Assembly (NCBI RefSeq): GCF_009766005.1
Contig: NZ_LMUK01000027.1
Coordinates: 105,637 to 169,636, forward strand
Direction of reading: 5' to 3'
Source of the DNA: Bradyrhizobium sp. S69
GTDB taxonomy: Bacteria > Pseudomonadota > Alphaproteobacteria > Rhizobiales > Xanthobacteraceae
Length of the DNA: 64,000 nucleotides
Each line of letters starts with the position of its first letter. Positions within the stretch are counted from its first letter, which is position 1. A model generated the notes under the pieces. It was not told where the DNA came from. It saw only the letters and a list, made by a program, of their open reading frames with translations, and made no database searches. Below, in pieces: positions 18,864-28,500 of the stretch. Made by a program: the position numbers and the translations under genes.

Positions 18864-18954
18864 GCGTGATCCGGAAAAGTGGGAACCGGTTTTCCGAAAA
18901 GATCACGCGCAAACAAGGAGATGAGATCATGATCCGATTCAATCGGATCATGAT
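18864..18954. repeat. Intergenic repeat, family R4 (gatccggaaaagtgggaacc type) with palindrome
   Basis: First part: gcgtgatccggaaaagtggg, aaccggttttccgaaaagatcacgc, itself an imperfect palindrome around ccggtt. Second part: gatcatgatccgat, loop tca, atcggatcatgatc, a perfect 14-bp stem. Related copies at 31547-31595 and 55820-55921, and a reduced one near 47957-47975. Confidence 0.8.
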
Positions 18955-18957
18955 CGA

Positions 18958-18985
18958 GGGGCGAGCGTAATCTCGCCCCTTTTTT
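18958..18985 (+). terminator. Rho-independent terminator after fba
   Basis: GGGGCGAG, loop cgtaat, CTCGCCCC followed by six T. It closes the tkt-gap-pgk-fba transcript. Confidence 0.9.
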
Positions 18986-19013
18986 GGCCGCAGTCCGGGG
19001 GCACTAGCCGATC

Positions 19014-19697
19014 ATGGCCAACAACAAACCAGCTCCGCCGCGCCCCGCGCCACGGCTCTATCTCTCAACCCCCGTGGTGGACGATCCGGCCGAGCTTGCG
19101 GCAAGCCTCGCAAGCGCGCTGGCGGCGGCCGATATCGCCGCCGTGCTGCTGCGGCTGGCGCCTGCCGATCAGCGTACCATGATCAGCCGCGCCAAGGCGC
19201 TGGCGGCTGTGATCCAGGCCGGCGGCGCCGCCGCCTTGCTCGACGGCAATGTCGAGCTCGTCGCGCGATCGGGCGCCGATGGCGCGCATGTGACCGGCAT
19301 CGCCGCGATGGAAGACGCGCTGCCGAGCCTCAAGCCCGACCGCATCATTGGCGTCGGCGGCCTTGCCACCCGGCACGATTCGATGGCCGCGGGCGAAGCC
19401 GGCGCGGATTACGTGCTGTTCGGCGAGCGTGACGCAAAGGGGCAGCGACCTTCGATCGAGGCCATCGCCGAACGCCTGCAATGGTGGGCCGAACTGTTCG
19501 AGCCGCCTTGCATCGGCTTTGCCGAATCGCGGGAAGAGGCGCACGAATTCGTCGCCGCCGGCGCCGATTTCGTTCTGGTCGGCGATTTCATCTGGGCCGA
19601 TCCGCGCGGTGCGGCGGCGGCGCTGTCAGAGGTCGAGCAGACGATCCAGCAGGCCTTCGCGCAATCGTCCGGAACAGTCGCGGCTGGGCAGGAATAG
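19014..19697 (+). CDS. Thiamine-phosphate synthase-like protein (ThiE/TenI family)
   Basis: 227-aa TIM-barrel protein. The region LLRLAPADQRTMISRAKALA, AALLDGNVELVARSGADGAH and IIGVGGLATRHDSMAAGEAG matches ThiE/TenI architecture, including the GADGAH phosphate-side motif and the GADYVLFGE strand. A true ThiE would join the pyrimidine and thiazole parts of thiamine; several ThiE active-site residues (for example the usual LRxKd opening) are changed, so the reaction is uncertain. No other thiamine genes are near. It begins shortly after the fba terminator. Confidence 0.75.
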   Translation: MANNKPAPPRPAPRLYLSTPVVDDPAELAASLASALAAADIAAVLLRLAPADQRTMISRAKALAAVIQAGGAAALLDGNVELVARSGADGAHVTGIAAMEDALPSLKPDRIIGVGGLATRHDSMAAGEAGADYVLFGERDAKGQRPSIEAIAERLQWWAELFEPPCIGFAESREEAHEFVAAGADFVLVGDFIWADPRGAAAALSEVEQTIQQAFAQSSGTVAAGQE

Positions 19698-19705
19698 CGC
19701 CGGAC

Positions 19706-20767
19706 ATGAAAATCCCGCGTCCCATATCGAACCTCCTGATGCTCGCAAGCGGCCTGTGGCTGTTGGCCAACCACGCTGCCGCGCAAGTCTCGCTGACGCC
19801 GCCTGGCGCGGCTGCGCCGCCGGCGGCCAGCAAGCCGGCCGCGAAACCCAAGCCAAAGCCTGCTGCCACAGCGACGCCAAAACCGCCGGCGCCCGCCGCG
19901 ACCGTGACCCCGGCGCCGACGCCCGACGATCCCAATGCCGATTATGTCTACGCCGCCTATCAGCGCGGACAGTACAAGACCGCGTTCGATCTCGCGACCA
20001 AACGCGTCGCGGAAAAGGGCGACCCCAAGGCGATGGCGATGCTCGGCGAACTCTACGCCAATGCGCTCGGCGTCAAGCGCGACTACGACAAGGCCATCGA
20101 CTGGTTCCGGCGCGCCGCCGACGCCGGCGACCGCGAGGGCATGTTCGCGCTGGCGATGCTGCGGCTGTCGGGACGCGGCGGCGCCAATGGCGGCGAGGAC
20201 GCCGCGAAACTGCTGGCCTCCTCGGCCAAGCTCGGCAGCGCCAAGGCGGCGTATAATCTGGCGCTGCTGTACATCGCCGGTGAGGTGCTGCCGCGCGATC
20301 TCACCCGCGCCGCGGAATTGCTTCGGGTGGCCGCCGACGCCGGCAATCCGGAAGCGCAATACGCCCTGGCGACGTTTTACAAGGAAGGCACCGGCGTTCC
20401 GAAAGACGTCGAAAAGTCGGTCCGGCTGCTGCAGGCCGCGTCGCTGGCCGACAATGCCGAGGCCGAGGTCGAATATGCCATCGCGCTCTATAACGGCACC
20501 GGTACCCCGAAGAACCAGCCCGCCGCGGTAGCGCTGCTGCGCAAGGCTGCCAAGCAAAACAACCCGATCGCCCAAAATCGGCTGGCCTGGGTGCTGTCGA
20601 CCCCTCAGGGTACGCTGGAGGACAGGATCGAGGGCCTCAAATGGCATATTGTGGCGAAAACCGCCGGTAAAGGCGACCCGATGCTCGACGACGCCTTCAC
20701 CAATCTCAGTCCGGCGGATCGCGCCAAGGCCGATGCGGGCGCCCGTCAATGGCTGGGGACCAAATGA
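19706..20767 (+). CDS. Secreted Sel1-repeat protein
   Basis: 353-aa protein with a Sec signal (MKIPRPISNLLMLASGLWLL ... AAA), a Pro/Ala/Lys-rich linker to about residue 65, then a string of Sel1-like TPR repeats, for example AMAMLGELYANALGVKRDYD, AMLRLSGRGGANGGEDAAKL, YALATFYKEGTGVPKDVEKS and YAIALYNGTGTPKNQPAAV. Such repeats mediate protein contacts; the partner is unknown. It starts 8 bases after the ThiE-like gene, so the two are likely co-transcribed. A much longer upstream frame was rejected because the signal peptide begins at 19706. Confidence 0.85.
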   Translation: MKIPRPISNLLMLASGLWLLANHAAAQVSLTPPGAAAPPAASKPAAKPKPKPAATATPKPPAPAATVTPAPTPDDPNADYVYAAYQRGQYKTAFDLATKRVAEKGDPKAMAMLGELYANALGVKRDYDKAIDWFRRAADAGDREGMFALAMLRLSGRGGANGGEDAAKLLASSAKLGSAKAAYNLALLYIAGEVLPRDLTRAAELLRVAADAGNPEAQYALATFYKEGTGVPKDVEKSVRLLQAASLADNAEAEVEYAIALYNGTGTPKNQPAAVALLRKAAKQNNPIAQNRLAWVLSTPQGTLEDRIEGLKWHIVAKTAGKGDPMLDDAFTNLSPADRAKADAGARQWLGTK

Positions 20768-20903
20768 TCCGGCTTGACGCCCGCACCACCGCAGGGCACC
20801 CAATTCAAAGCTTGTGACCCTCGCCCGGCCCTCTGAGATCCGAGAGGGAGCGCGGCTTTCCGTTTGAAGCATCAATCCCGGGATCGAGTACAAGACCGAC
20901 ATC

Positions 20904-21698
20904 ATGCTGCAATCAGCCCTTATGAACGTCATGGTCAAAGCCGCGCGCCGCGCCGGCCGCAGCCTCAAGCGCGACCTCGGCGAGATCGAGAATCTTCAGG
21001 TGTCCCTGAAGGGCCCCGCCAATTTCGTCAGTTTGGCCGACAAGCGCGCCGAGGAAATGCTCTACGAGGACCTCATCAAGGCGCGACCGGGTTACGGGTT
21101 CATCGGCGAGGAAGGCGGCACCCGCGAAGGCGCCGACAAGACCCACACCTGGATCGTCGACCCGCTCGACGGCACCACGAATTTCCTGCACGGCATCCCG
21201 CAATTTGCGATCTCGATCGGGCTGCGACGCGAGGACACGATCATCGCCGGCCTGATCTACAATCCGGCCAATGACGAACTCTACATCGCCGAGCGCGGCA
21301 AGGGCGCCTTCCTCAACGATCAGCGGCTGCGCGTCGCCGGCCGGCGCAGGCTCGATGACTGCGTGGTCGCCTGCGGCCTGCCGCATATCGGGCGCGGCGA
21401 TCATGATCTGTCGCGCCGCGAGATGACCGAAATCCAGAACCGGGTCGCCGGTCTGCGCCGGTTCGGCGCCGCCTCGCTCGACATGGCGTTTGTCGCCGCG
21501 GGCCGTCTCGACGGCTATTGGGAGCGCAACCTGCAAGCCTGGGACATGGCGGCCGGCGCGATCCTGATCAAGGAAGCCGGCGGCGTCGTCAGTTGCGTCG
21601 ATGGCCAGAGCGACCCGCTCAAGACCGGCAATCTGATCTGCGGCAACGAATACATCCACGCCGAGCTGGTGAAGATCCTGCGGCCGTTGGGGAAGTAA
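20904..21698 (+). CDS. suhB: Inositol monophosphatase family protein (SuhB-type)
   Basis: 264-aa Mg2+-dependent phosphatase. Motif 1 GFIGEEGG near residue 66, motif 2 WIVDPLDGTTNFLHGIPQFA near 82-101 and the C-terminal LQAWDMAAGAILIKEAGG near 210 are all intact, so it should be active on inositol-1-phosphate or a related sugar phosphate; SuhB proteins also take part in rRNA antitermination in enterobacteria. The start at 20904 (MLQSALMNVMVKAAR) is normal for the family. A strong hairpin with a T-run follows at 21928. Confidence 0.92.
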   Translation: MLQSALMNVMVKAARRAGRSLKRDLGEIENLQVSLKGPANFVSLADKRAEEMLYEDLIKARPGYGFIGEEGGTREGADKTHTWIVDPLDGTTNFLHGIPQFAISIGLRREDTIIAGLIYNPANDELYIAERGKGAFLNDQRLRVAGRRRLDDCVVACGLPHIGRGDHDLSRREMTEIQNRVAGLRRFGAASLDMAFVAAGRLDGYWERNLQAWDMAAGAILIKEAGGVVSCVDGQSDPLKTGNLICGNEYIHAELVKILRPLGK

Positions 21699-21847
21699 CT
21701 AACTCGTTTGTGCGTCGTCAGACGCGGGCTCGCCGCCCCCGCTGAAACTTCGGCAGCTTAATTCCGGAGTGCGCGGCGGAGCCTTGGCGTGGCCTTGGGT
21801 AGTCCGGCCCGCTTATCCATCCGTCTTCATCCTAAGTTTTTTTGATC

Positions 21848-21875
21848 GATTGCCGGCTCAAGCGCGGCAATGACG
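21848..21875. repeat. Half copy of family R1
   Basis: gattgccggctcaagcgcgg caatgacgg is one arm-pair of the R1 repeat, without the partner half seen at 493-581. Confidence 0.55.
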
Positions 21876-21927
21876 GTCGAGCTTGGAGCTTCCGCTGGAC
21901 AACGCGGGGACTGAGCGGACCGCGGCC

Positions 21928-21970
21928 AGAGCCCGGTTCTGATTCAATCAGAACCGGGCTCTGGTTTTTT
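21928..21970 (+). terminator. Hairpin with T-run (R2-derived) after suhB
   Basis: agagcccggttctgat, loop tca, atcagaaccgggctct followed by ggtttttt. It looks like an intrinsic terminator formed by the tail of an R2 repeat; 230 bases downstream of suhB. Confidence 0.7.
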
Positions 21971-22060
21971 GTTTTGACGCGTTTTCTTCACGCGAACCTG
22001 CTGCCACGGAGCCTGTCATCGGGCGCGCATTCGCGCGACCCGTTGGCTTGAAAACGCTAT
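21971..22060. repeat. R2 repeat interrupted by a family R3 element
   Basis: The R2 core gacgcgttttcttcacgcga acc begins normally, but the expected ttcgctcg segment is replaced by a 39-base R3 unit (22010-22048: agcctgtcatcgggcgcgca through gttggct) before the R2 end tgaaaacgct. R3 is also found alone at 25033-25070 and inside R6 at 39126-39164. Confidence 0.7.
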
Positions 22061-22082
22061 CGTCATGAAATGACCGCGCCAC

Positions 22083-22122
22083 AAAAAAATGTCCCCTCCA
22101 CATCGATGATGGGAGGGGACAT
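22083..22122 (-). terminator. Rho-independent terminator of the outer-membrane protein gene
   Basis: On the minus strand AATGTCCCCTCC pairs with GGAGGGGACATT around a loop and is followed by a run of T (A-run 22083-22089 on the plus strand). It lies 20 bases past the stop of the gene at 22143. Confidence 0.88.
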
Positions 22123-22142
22123 TCGGTAGCAAAGAGACGTTA

Positions 22143-23168
22143 TTACTTGTGGTACATCGAGGTCTTGACCGGCTGTGCTTCTTCAGGTCCCCAGAGACGA
22201 TAGCTCAGGGTCGCGAAGACCGTCATGCCCTGCGTAACCGTGGAGGGATCCGCACCGAGTGCTGCAGCAGCGGCAGCGTTCGAAGCCTTTGCGGAAACTT
22301 CCTGGGTTGCCCAGACCGACAGCGCGGCGGGTCCGAAGTCGTACGCCACAAGACCACCAACTGCCCAGACGTTGTACCGGTTGTTGGTCAGAATAGCGGA
22401 GGTGGCAGAGCTTACGCCGTAGGTCGTCTGGCAGGTAATCGACGAGCAATTGTCGTTGGAAACCTGTCCGACGTAGTAAGCGACCGGACCGAGGGTCCAC
22501 TTGCCGATGGTCTTGGTGGCGGTAAAGTCGGCGTGCAGAACATCACCCGAGGTATAGTTGGTGGTGGTGTTCTGGGTGTTGAGCTCCGCGTAAACCGCCG
22601 CGCTCAGGTTCCAGCCGTTAGCCAGATACGAGAGGATCGCTTCGGGCTGGAAGGTCCAGTACGGAGCGCCCTGGTTGCCGAGCTTGGTTGCCCCAGTCTG
22701 CGTACCATCCGGCGTATAGATGCCGACGCCGGTTTTGAACTGGAACCCGCTGGTTCCGAGCTTCCAGCTCAACTCGACCGGCACGATGTAGGTGTTATGC
22801 ACGCCGGCGAATTGCGCGTTGACCGGGTTGCCGACGCTCGTATCCACGAACGGCTGAGCGATAACCGCATCATAAGTACCGCCGAGGAACGTCCAACCGG
22901 GAACGAACAGGAAGGCCTGCACGTCGACGTCAGCATGCACGCCGGTCTTACCAGTGGCTCCAGCAGTGCCGGGACCAGCCAGGTTCGCCTGATAGGTGAA
23001 CACCTGGTTGATCATATAGATGCCGGGCGGGGGAACGCCGGCGCTCGCGCCGATCAACACGCCCGCTTTGGTCTGCGCCGCAGCACCTGGCTCCAACGCA
23101 TATGCCGGCGACCATGACAGCGCGATCACGCCTGCCGCTGCCAATAGAGCCTTGCTATGTAACTTCAT
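22143..23168 (-). CDS. Outer-membrane transporter-like protein (phenol MetA degradation family type)
   Basis: 341-aa beta-barrel-type protein with a Sec signal (MKLHSKALLAAAGVIALSWS ... AYA). Alternating aromatic strands such as YWTFQPEAILSYLANGWNLS, DFTATKTIGKWTLGPVAYYV and TVFATLSYRLWG fit the MetA-pathway phenol-degradation outer-membrane family. Two cysteines (CSSITCQ) may form an extracellular-loop disulfide. Substrate unknown. AGGGTGGG precedes the ATG; a strong terminator follows. It has an unusually long 640-base upstream region, compatible with regulation. Confidence 0.75.
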   Translation of the reverse strand: MKLHSKALLAAAGVIALSWSPAYALEPGAAAQTKAGVLIGASAGVPPPGIYMINQVFTYQANLAGPGTAGATGKTGVHADVDVQAFLFVPGWTFLGGTYDAVIAQPFVDTSVGNPVNAQFAGVHNTYIVPVELSWKLGTSGFQFKTGVGIYTPDGTQTGATKLGNQGAPYWTFQPEAILSYLANGWNLSAAVYAELNTQNTTTNYTSGDVLHADFTATKTIGKWTLGPVAYYVGQVSNDNCSSITCQTTYGVSSATSAILTNNRYNVWAVGGLVAYDFGPAALSVWATQEVSAKASNAAAAAALGADPSTVTQGMTVFATLSYRLWGPEEAQPVKTSMYHK

Positions 23169-23807
23169 GTGCCCACCCTTTTTGCCTGGAAATGAAACGG
23201 GCCTTGCTTGCCCATTCCTCGAACTATCCGCCCATGAACCTCGACCAGCAGTCCCCTGAACGGGAAGTAATCAAAGCGCTCATTTTTGTAGCTACAAAGG
23301 TACCTTTCCTTCAAACAAGAGCAATTCCAAAGTTGTCATAATTGCCCCTCAGGGGCGATCTTTCCGGGAGATGTTGCAATAAGCACACATATTTGTCGCA
23401 ATGTGTTGCTGCCGTTGGAAAATTAGCTCTGGAATCTGGAAATTTAGATCGAGAATCCCCAGCTAGTGGCGGTTTGCAGCCGTTTCCTCGGACCGAAACG
23501 ACGACACGAGCGGTCGCAGGCCGCGAATCGCGTGAGCCCTCGCAAGCTCCGCATGCGTAAGTTTTACGCGGCGTAAATCCCGATCCGGCCACGTCCACGG
23601 CGGCGAAGCGTTAGCATCGTTCACCGGTTCGAAAGCGCAGCAGCAGGTCGCCTGCCATCGCGCGGAAATCACCGACCCGCCACTGATTAGGTCATCGACG
23701 GTATGGACACAGCCCCCGTTCGCGGGTGTTGCACGAAGCCGCCATGCTGACATAGGTAGCTTTGCAAAATTGATTTCATCCGCAGCGATGGATGAACGGG
23801 AGGGAAT
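23169..23807. other. Gene-free stretch between divergent genes
   Basis: About 640 bases carrying promoters for the outer-membrane protein and the TPR protein. The left half is AT-richer (tcatttttgtagctacaaag) and includes a small palindrome gcccctcaggggc at 23344-23356. Frames here show no recognisable protein. Confidence 0.5.
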
Positions 23808-24950
23808 ATGTATTTTTCGGTGCCGCTTGCTGGATTGGCCGTGTTGATTGCGATCTCGAGCCCGGCCCTCGCCGACAGCCAGAGCGATCTCGAGCAATGC
23901 AAGTTCGCTGGGGAAATCAGCAAGGCCGACGAGCACCTGGCCGCGTGCGACCGTGCGCTCGGTGATCCCAAGCTAAGCGGACCAAACCGCGCGGTCGCGC
24001 TCAGCAACCGCTGCGGATGGTGGTGGGGCAAGAAAGATCCGGATCGCGCGCTGCCGGATTGCGACGAAGCCATCAAGCTTGATCCCAATCTTGCCGCGGC
24101 CCATGCCAATCGCGGCAACGTCTATCTGAGCAAGGCCGACGTCGACCACGCCTTCGCCGATTTCAATGAGGCGATCCGGCTCGATCCAAAAAGCGGCTGG
24201 GCCTACACGGCGCGCGGCGATATCTACAAGAACAAAGGCGACTTCGACCACGCCTTGGCTGACTTCACCGAGTCGATCCGGCTCGATCCTGGTTATGCCC
24301 TGGCCCATTATTTCCGGGGTGAGTTGTACAAGCGCAAGGGCGATCTCGACCATGCGTTGCCCGACTTGAACGATGCGATCCGGCTCGATCCCAACTATGC
24401 CATGGCCTATTTCACGCGGGGCTGCGTATCCTATACCAAGGGCAACGGTCCCGCCGCGCTGGCGGATTTTGGCGATGCGATCAAGCTCGACGCCGATAAT
24501 GCCGAGTTCTATTTCAACCGCGGCGTTGCTTATTTCATCGTTGGCGGCCATCTCGCGGACGCGGAAGCCGATTTCAGGAAAGCAGCCGAACTAAATCCAA
24601 AGGACGCCTACGCCGCGATTTGGCTGGATCTCGCCGCCGCCCGCACCAATACGCCAAGCCGTTTGGCCGAGGCGGCAAAGCAGTTTGACATGACCGCGTG
24701 GCCCGCCCCGGTGGTGCGTCAGTTCCTCGGGGAGATGAACGCCGCGCAGACCGTTGCCGCCGCCAACGACAGCGATCCGAAAACGAAACTCGGGCAGACC
24801 TGCGAAGCCAATTTCTACGGTGGGGAATTTGCGCTCACGAAGAAAAAGAAACAGGAAGCGCTGCCTTTGCTCAAGCTCGCGGCGCACGATTGCCCGCGCG
24901 CCTTCATCGAATCGACCGCCGCCATCTCCGAACTGATCGCTCAGCGTTAG
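23808..24950 (+). CDS. Secreted tetratricopeptide-repeat protein
   Basis: 380-aa protein with signal peptide MYFSVPLAGLAVLIAISSPA followed by LAD. At least five consecutive TPR units are visible between residues about 60 and 270, with the consensus ending AIRLDP or SIRLDP (AAHANRGNVYLSKADVDHAF, YTARGDIYKNKGDFDHALAD, HYFRGELYKRKGDLDHALPD, YFTRGCVSYTKGNGPAALAD). The C-terminal 100 residues are different and contain two Cys (GQTCEANFYGGEFALTKKKK, AAHDCPRAF). The ATG has GGGAGGGAAT in front. Probably a periplasmic scaffold; partner unknown. Confidence 0.85.
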   Translation: MYFSVPLAGLAVLIAISSPALADSQSDLEQCKFAGEISKADEHLAACDRALGDPKLSGPNRAVALSNRCGWWWGKKDPDRALPDCDEAIKLDPNLAAAHANRGNVYLSKADVDHAFADFNEAIRLDPKSGWAYTARGDIYKNKGDFDHALADFTESIRLDPGYALAHYFRGELYKRKGDLDHALPDLNDAIRLDPNYAMAYFTRGCVSYTKGNGPAALADFGDAIKLDADNAEFYFNRGVAYFIVGGHLADAEADFRKAAELNPKDAYAAIWLDLAAARTNTPSRLAEAAKQFDMTAWPAPVVRQFLGEMNAAQTVAAANDSDPKTKLGQTCEANFYGGEFALTKKKKQEALPLLKLAAHDCPRAFIESTAAISELIAQR

Positions 24951-25032
24951 CACGCCGCGCCGGACTTCGGCCGAAGCCAGAATCCCGCATGAGCAGATAT
25001 GCGGGGGCCACAGATGAACCCGGATGTCGCGG

Positions 25033-25070
25033 AGCCTGACATCGGGCGCGCATTCGCGCGACCGTTGGCT
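25033..25070. repeat. Dispersed repeat, family R3
   Basis: agcctgacatcgggcgcgca ttcgcgcgaccgttggct. Contains the palindromic core gggcgcgcattcgcgcgacc. Other copies at 22010-22048 and 39126-39164. Confidence 0.75.
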
Positions 25071-25097
25071 CAATCTAGAAGCATGACGACTTTCAAT

Positions 25098-25412
25098 TCA
25101 CGGCGTGAGTGAGCGACGTGCGATCCGCTCGTCCCATTTGCGCTCGATCCATCCAAGCATTCGCGACATGGGCTTCTGCAACATTGGCACGTCCTGCGCG
25201 ACCAAAAGAAGTCCGAGCGGGAGCATCCAGAGTCCCAACACCGGCAAGAAACTGAAAAAGCCGCCGGCAATCAACAAAATGGCCAGAGGAATTCGCGCCA
25301 ACCGCGAAGAGGGCTTGCGCAGCCAGGCGAGAAAGCGGGCCAGCTTCGGCGGAAGCTTGCCTTCAAACCAGTCGAAATGCCGGTCGAGTTCCATTTTGGC
25401 CTGCTCTGTCAC
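25098..25412 (-). CDS. Small membrane protein, unknown function
   Basis: 104-aa protein from a GTG at 25412 (VTEQAKMELDRHFDWFEGKL). A basic middle (RKPSSRLARIPL) is followed by two hydrophobic helices (residues about 44-66 and 68-80), then an amphipathic tail MLGWIERKWDERIARR. GAGGAGATCCC before the GTG supports this start over a longer open frame. It is next to, and on the same strand as, the efflux pump genes but downstream of them; no function is recognised. Confidence 0.65.
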   Translation of the reverse strand: MTEQAKMELDRHFDWFEGKLPPKLARFLAWLRKPSSRLARIPLAILLIAGGFFSFLPVLGLWMLPLGLLLVAQDVPMLQKPMSRMLGWIERKWDERIARRSLTP

Positions 25413-25538
25413 GGGATCTCCTCGTTCCAACGTGAGATGTTGATCGGCGGCACCGCTGCAACGTGTCAGCTTGTCGCGAGCGAGGGGACTTGAATCAGGA
25501 TGGAGTAGCCATGCCCGCATAGGGCTACACGCGCTGGG

Positions 25539-28500
25539 TCACCCGCCCGCGCGGGTGACGACGGCTGAGCCGTGCGGCTCCGCCTGCATCTTCTCCGCGC
25601 TCTCATCCCGATCCCGCGCCAGCACCCGCTGCACGCTCACGAAAAACACCGGAACCATCAACAGCGCCAGGATCACGACCGCGATCATGCCGCCCATGAC
25701 GCCGGTGCCGAGCGCCTGCTGGCTGGCGCCGCCGGCGCCGTGCGCGACCACCATCGGCAACACGCCGCACACGAAGGCCACACCCGTCATCAGGATCGGG
25801 CGGAAACGCAAAGCACATGCTTCCACCGTCGCCTCGACCAGAGGCTTGCCCTGGGCGCGCAGATCGCGGGCGAATTCGATGATCAGGATGGCGTCCTTGG
25901 CCGCGAGCCCGATGATGGTAATCAGGCCCACGGTGAAATAGACGTCGTTCGGCAAGCCTCGCAGCATCGCCGCCAGCACCGCGCCCAATATCCCGAGCGG
26001 CACCGTCAGCAACACCGCGAGCGGAATGGTCCAGCTTTCATAGAGCGCGGCGAGGCAGAGGAACACCACCAGCGCGGAAAGCCCGAGCAGCAGCGGCGCC
26101 TGCGATCCCGACAGTTTTTCCTGCAGCGATTGCCCGGTCCATTCGTAGCCGAAGCCGCGCGGCAGCTTGCCGGCAAGCCGTTCCATCTCGGCGATCGCAT
26201 CGCCCGAGGTATGTCCGGGTTTCGCTTCGCCGCTGATGCGCACCGCCGGATAATAGTTGAACCCGGCAATCTGCGTCGGCCCCTTCGACCACTCGACCGT
26301 GGCAAAGGCGGAAAACGGCACCAACTGGCCCCGGCTGTTCTTGACGTTGTAATTGAGAATGTCCTCGGCATTCATGCGGTGACCGCGGTCGGCCTGCACG
26401 ATCACGCGCTGCATCCGGCCGCGGTTGGGAAAATCGTTGACATAGTTCGAGCCGAGATTGGTCGAGATCGTATTGTTGATGTCCTCGAAGGTAACGCCGA
26501 ACGCGCCGGCCTTTTCGCGGTCGATCGCCAGACTGACCTGCGGCGCCGGCGGCAGGCCCTCGACATAGACTTTTTGCAGAATGTCACCGGCGTTGGCTTC
26601 CGCGATCAGCCGGTCGGCCGCTTCGGTCAGCGCGGCGTAGCCCTTCTGGCCGCGATCCTGCAAGCGGAAGCTGAAGCCGGCGGAATTGCCGAGATTGTCG
26701 ATCGGCGGCGGCTGCAATGCGGAGATTTTTGCGTCGCGGATCGAGGATAGTTCCCGGTTGATATCGGCCACGATCGCGGCGGCGGAGTCACGCCCGGTGC
26801 GCTCCGACCAGTCCTTCAGCGAAATGAAGGCCTGCGCCGTGTTCATGCCCTGGCCGGCAAAGCTGAAGCCGGTCAGGAAGGTGACGTTCTCGACGCCGGC
26901 GCGTTGCGCCAGATATTTTTCGACGCCCTCGACCGCGGCTTCGGTGCGCGCGTACGAGGAATCCGAGGGCGTCTGCACGTCGGTGGTGATAAAACCCTGG
27001 TCGTCGACCGGCAGGAAGCCGCCGGGCAAACGAATGAAGGCCCAGCTCAGCCCGACCAGCAGCGCCGCATAGATCAGCATCAGCCGCCCGGTGCGCTTCA
27101 GCGACCAGCCCACTGTTGTGGCATAGCGGCCCTTGACCGCATCGAGGCCGCGGTTGAAGCGGCCGAACAGACCGTTGAACCAGCCGGCTTGGCTGGCGTG
27201 ACCGTGACCTGGCGTCACCGGCTTGAGCAGCGTCGCGCACAGCGCAGGGGTCAGCGACATCGCCAGCAGCGCTGAGAACGCGATGGCGGCAACCATCGTC
27301 ACCGAGAATTGCCGATAGATGATGCCGACCGAGCCCGGAAAGAACGCCATCGGCACGAACACCGCGATCAGCACCAGCGTGATGCCGATGATGGCGCCCG
27401 ATATCTGCGACATCGCCTTGCGGGTGGCTTGTTTCGGCGGCAGGCCCTCCTCCGCCATGATGCGCTCGACGTTCTCGACCACGACGATGGCATCGTCGAC
27501 CAGGATGCCGACCGCCAGCACCATGCCGAACATCGTCAGCATGTTGATCGAGTATCCCATCAACAATAGCACCGCGGAGGTGCCGAGCAGCGCCACCGGG
27601 ACCACGATGGTCGGAATGATGGTGTAACGGATGTTCTGCAGGAACAGGAACATCACGATGAACACCAGCACCACGGCTTCGACCAGCGTCGACATCACCT
27701 TTTCGATCGAGGCCTTGACCACCGGCGTGATGTTGTAGGGGATATCGTAGGTGATATTGGCCGGAAAGAACCGCGACAGTTCCTTCATCTTGGCTTCGAC
27801 GGCGCTGGCGGTCGCCAACGCGTTGCCGCTCGGCGACAGCAACACCGAAAGACCGGCGGTCGGCTGGCCGTTCAGCCGGGTGTTGAGCTGATAGCTGAGG
27901 CCGCCGATTTCGATGCGCGCGACATCGCGCAGCCGCACCGTCGAACCGTCCGAATTGGCATGCAGGATGATCGATCCGAACTCTTCGGGCGACGCGAGCT
28001 GACCCTTGACCAGCACCAGCGCGGAGATCTTCTGCTCCGGCGTACTCGGCTCGGCGCCGATACTGCCCGAGGCGACCTGCGCATTCTGGGCGTTGATCGC
28101 CTTGGTGACGTCGTCGGCGGTCAGGCCATATCCGACGAGTTTCTGGGGATCGACCCAGATTCGAAGCGATCGCTCGGTCGAATAGAGCGTGGCGCGGCCG
28201 ACGCCGGCAATCCGCCTGATTTCGCCGAGCACGTTGCGGATCATGAAATCGCCGAGCCCGATCTCGTCGAGGCTGCCGTCGGTCGAGCGCAGCGTAATGA
28301 TCTGCAACACCGCGCTAGAAGCTTCCTCGACCAGGATGCCCTGCTGGATCACCGCGCGCGGCAGCCGCGCTTCGACACGCTTGATGCGGTTCTGCACCTC
28401 GACCGAGGCGGCGCCGGTGTCGGTACCCGGCACGAAATTGGCGGTGATTTCGACCTGCCCGAGCGAATCGCTGGTGGATTCGAAGTTCAGGATGCCCGAC

